From an uncultured Eggerthellaceae bacterium (GTDB lineage Bacteria > Actinomycetota > Coriobacteriia > Coriobacteriales > Eggerthellaceae), in NCBI GenBank assembly GCA_934648845.1, contig CAKUFS010000050.1, positions 1-6,627 on the forward strand: a stretch of 6,627 nt of DNA, given 5' to 3'. Positions 5,765-6,627 of this stretch are shown here, piece by piece (within the stretch, counting starts at the first letter, position 1; each line of letters starts with the position of its first letter). The notes under the pieces were generated by a model, which was given only the letters and a program-made list of their open reading frames with translations, made no database searches and was not told the DNA's origin. The position numbers were made by a program, and so were the translations under genes.

Positions 5765-6139
5765 ATGAGCGACGATGAAATCGGCTACACCGAGTACCGC
5801 AATAACGAACTCCCCAAGAAAAGCGACCTTCCCGCCTGCCCAGTGGAGACCTGCGTGTCCCTGATTGGCAGCAAGTGGAAGCTGCTCATAATGCGGGATC
5901 TGCTCCTAAACGGCTCGATGAGATTTAAGGCCCTCCAACGCAGCGTGGGAGACGTCTCCCAAAAGGTCCTTACCACGAACCTGCGCAGTATGGAGGACGC
6001 GGGGCTTGTCGTCAGAAGGGTCTACGCAGAGGTTCCACCCCGCGTTGAGTACTCCCTCACAGAGCTGGGCCAAAGCCTAAGGCCCATCATGGATTCCATG
6101 TGGGTTTGGGGAGAGTCGTACCAGGCTTTAGCGAAGTGA
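5765..6139 (+). CDS. HxlR-family winged-helix transcriptional regulator
   Basis: A 124-residue DNA-binding protein of the MarR-like HxlR family, near the usual family length of about 110-130. The family's start signature CPVE at 25-28 is followed by LIGSKWKLLIMRDLL at 33-47, FKALQRSVGDVSQKVLT at 54-70 (recognition helix region), and the wing RRVYAEVPPRVEYSLTELG at 84-102. Cysteines C25 and C30 lie at the N-terminal end of the domain. In several characterised relatives (YodB, CatR, HypR types) a conserved cysteine here senses electrophiles or disulfide stress, so redox sensing is plausible but not shown. It most likely regulates the divergent SnoaL gene and itself through the repeats upstream. 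Nothing follows it on this strand until tRNA-Gly. Confidence 0.93.
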   Translation: MSDDEIGYTEYRNNELPKKSDLPACPVETCVSLIGSKWKLLIMRDLLLNGSMRFKALQRSVGDVSQKVLTTNLRSMEDAGLVVRRVYAEVPPRVEYSLTELGQSLRPIMDSMWVWGESYQALAK

Positions 6140-6370
6140 TGCGTTCCGTTTCTTTCCTTCTGTTTACTCAGATGCTTGTCAACAAAGCCGGCGCGCCACA
6201 TAGCGCTTGCCATGCGCGGCGGATTCACCCCGACAACCACGAAAAGACTCGCGCACCGCTATGTTGGCGGGCTTGACCCGGAGCTCGCGAACGACGAAGA
6301 AAAGCATGAACTTAAGAAGGATTTCCAACGACAAAGCTGCGCGATACGGTATACTGTCATTTACTCAATT
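6140..6370. other. Intergenic stretch between the HxlR gene and tRNA-Gly
   Basis: No gene can be supported in these 231 bases. A 71-codon open frame from a TTG at 6176 runs into the tRNA gene; it has no ribosome binding site, no recognisable homology, and is probably chance. I see no strong terminator for the HxlR gene. Upstream of the tRNA there is a likely -10 box at 6350-6355. Confidence 0.4.
6350..6355 (+). promoter_or_regulatory. Putative -10 box of tRNA-Gly
   Basis: TATACT lies 15 bases before the mature tRNA end, which would give a start near 6362 and a leader of about 9 bases. It is one base from the consensus. The -35 region is weak. Confidence 0.5.
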
Positions 6371-6445
6371 GCGGGTATCGCCAAGTGGTAAGGCACGAGC
6401 TTCCCAAGCTCGCATTCGCGGGTTCGAGTCCCGTTACCCGCTCCA
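6371..6445 (+). tRNA. tRNA-Gly(CCC), CCA encoded
   Basis: The acceptor stem pairs GCGGGTA (6371-6377) with TACCCGC (6435-6441), followed by discriminator T6442 and CCA at 6443-6445. The anticodon stem CGAGC/GCTCG encloses the loop TTCCCAA, giving anticodon CCC for glycine codon GGG. The T arm is GCGGG-TTCGAGT-CCCGT. Length is 75 bases with CCA. A terminator follows directly, so this is a single-gene unit. Confidence 0.97.
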
Positions 6446-6453
6446 AAAATGTC

Positions 6454-6483
6454 ACGACCTGGAATTATTTCCAGGTCGTTTTT
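6454..6483 (+). terminator. Intrinsic terminator of tRNA-Gly
   Basis: A perfect 11-base-pair stem (ACGACCTGGAA at 6454-6464 with its complement at 6469-6479) has a TTAT loop and runs into five T residues (6479-6483), with a second T run just beyond. It starts nine bases after the CCA end. Confidence 0.92.
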
Positions 6484-6510
6484 GTTTTGCAATGAAGAGA
6501 AGCGTGCCGG

Positions 6511-6531
6511 GCGGGTAACGGGGCTCGAACC
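6511..6531 (-). repeat. Inverted fragment of the tRNA-Gly 3' end
   Basis: The minus strand from 6531 to 6511 matches tRNA-Gly positions 6421-6441 (T arm and 3' acceptor strand) at 20 of 21 bases; the single difference is T to C at 6429. The match stops before the discriminator and CCA. The rest of a tRNA is absent: there is no complementary GCGGGTA acceptor strand upstream on that strand, and the T stem is broken. It looks like a tRNA relic or duplicated fragment; its origin is unknown. Confidence 0.65.
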
Positions 6532-6553
6532 GATGAGGTGGAACTCCGTTAAG

Positions 6554-6577
6554 AAAACGTGCCGGTGGCACGTTTTT
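6554..6577. terminator. Terminator-like hairpin, possibly bidirectional
   Basis: AAAACGTGCC (6554-6563) pairs perfectly with GGCACGTTTT (6567-6576) around a GGT loop and ends in TTTTT. The A run on the left gives a T run on the other strand, so it could act in both directions. It may serve a gene beyond the right window edge on the minus strand. Confidence 0.75.
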
Positions 6578-6586
6578 AGGAATTCG

Positions 6587-6616
6587 CCCGACCGAGCTTG
6601 CGAGGGAGGGGTCGGG
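6587..6616. repeat. Short GC-rich inverted repeat near the window edge
   Basis: CCCGACC (6587-6593) is complementary to GGTCGGG (6610-6616) with a 16-base spacer. There is no T run inside the window. It may be part of a dispersed intergenic element or of a feature cut by the edge; nothing more can be said. Confidence 0.35.
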
Positions 6617-6627
6617 GTTCGCGCAGC

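Noticed and set aside
6176..6391. 71-codon plus-strand open frame with a charged C-terminal half
   Set aside because: Starts at TTG without a ribosome binding site, runs into tRNA-Gly, and matches no family I recognise; a gene relic is possible but unsupported.
409..6445. Genomic island bounded by the two tRNA genes
   Set aside because: No integrase, no direct repeat of either tRNA end inside the window, and gltA is a core gene; the inverted tRNA-Gly fragment alone does not define an island.
6207..6518. 103-codon plus-strand open frame
   Set aside because: It translates through the whole tRNA-Gly gene and its terminator, a common source of false proteins.

Overview
The window most likely comes from a high-GC anaerobic actinobacterium of the class Coriobacteriia (an Eggerthellaceae-like gut organism). 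This rests on the form of the TadA and citrate synthase proteins, the GC-rich third codon positions that open long antisense frames, and the presence of a class-M sirtuin system of a type found in facultative and anaerobic microbes. The placement is an inference from protein resemblance and cannot be fixed to a genus without a search.

Layout, left to right. (1) 1-338, minus: the N-terminal part of tadA, the tRNA adenosine deaminase, cut by the window edge and apparently leaderless. (2) 409-534, plus: tRNA-Ser(UGA) with encoded CCA, followed by an intrinsic terminator. (3) 727-2082, minus: citrate synthase (gltA), with a strong ribosome binding site and a possible extended -10 promoter. (4) 2351-4762, minus: a tight three-gene unit. 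It encodes a flavin split-barrel protein fused to a two-cluster ferredoxin, a zinc-dependent macrodomain (ADP-ribosyl hydrolase), and a macrodomain-linked sirtuin (SirTM, an ADP-ribosyltransferase-type sirtuin). The genes overlap by 4 and 20 bases. (5) 4848-5621, minus: a tandem two-domain SnoaL/NTF2-like protein, 85 bases upstream of that unit. (6) 5765-6139, plus: an HxlR-family regulator transcribed divergently from the SnoaL gene across a 143-base AT-rich gap with inverted repeats. (7) 6371-6577, plus: tRNA-Gly(CCC) with CCA, its terminator, an inverted 21-base fragment matching the 3' end of that tRNA, and a second terminator-like hairpin.

How the parts may work together. SirTM and the zinc macrodomain form a known writer/eraser pair for protein ADP-ribosylation. 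In Staphylococcus aureus and Streptococcus pyogenes the pair is encoded with GcvH-L and a lipoate ligase (LplA2), and lipoylated GcvH-L is the substrate. Neither of those genes is in this window. A flavin/iron-sulfur redox protein is translationally coupled to the macrodomain gene instead. No U-tract terminator separates the SnoaL gene from this unit, so the cysteine-containing HxlR regulator could control all four minus-strand genes. That would make the cluster a redox- or electrophile-responsive ADP-ribosylation module. The linkage is inferred; the individual family calls for the sirtuin, macrodomain, ferredoxin and HxlR protein are well supported by motifs.

No gene-free stretch exceeds 300 bases. 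No insertion sequence, CRISPR array or integrase was seen.
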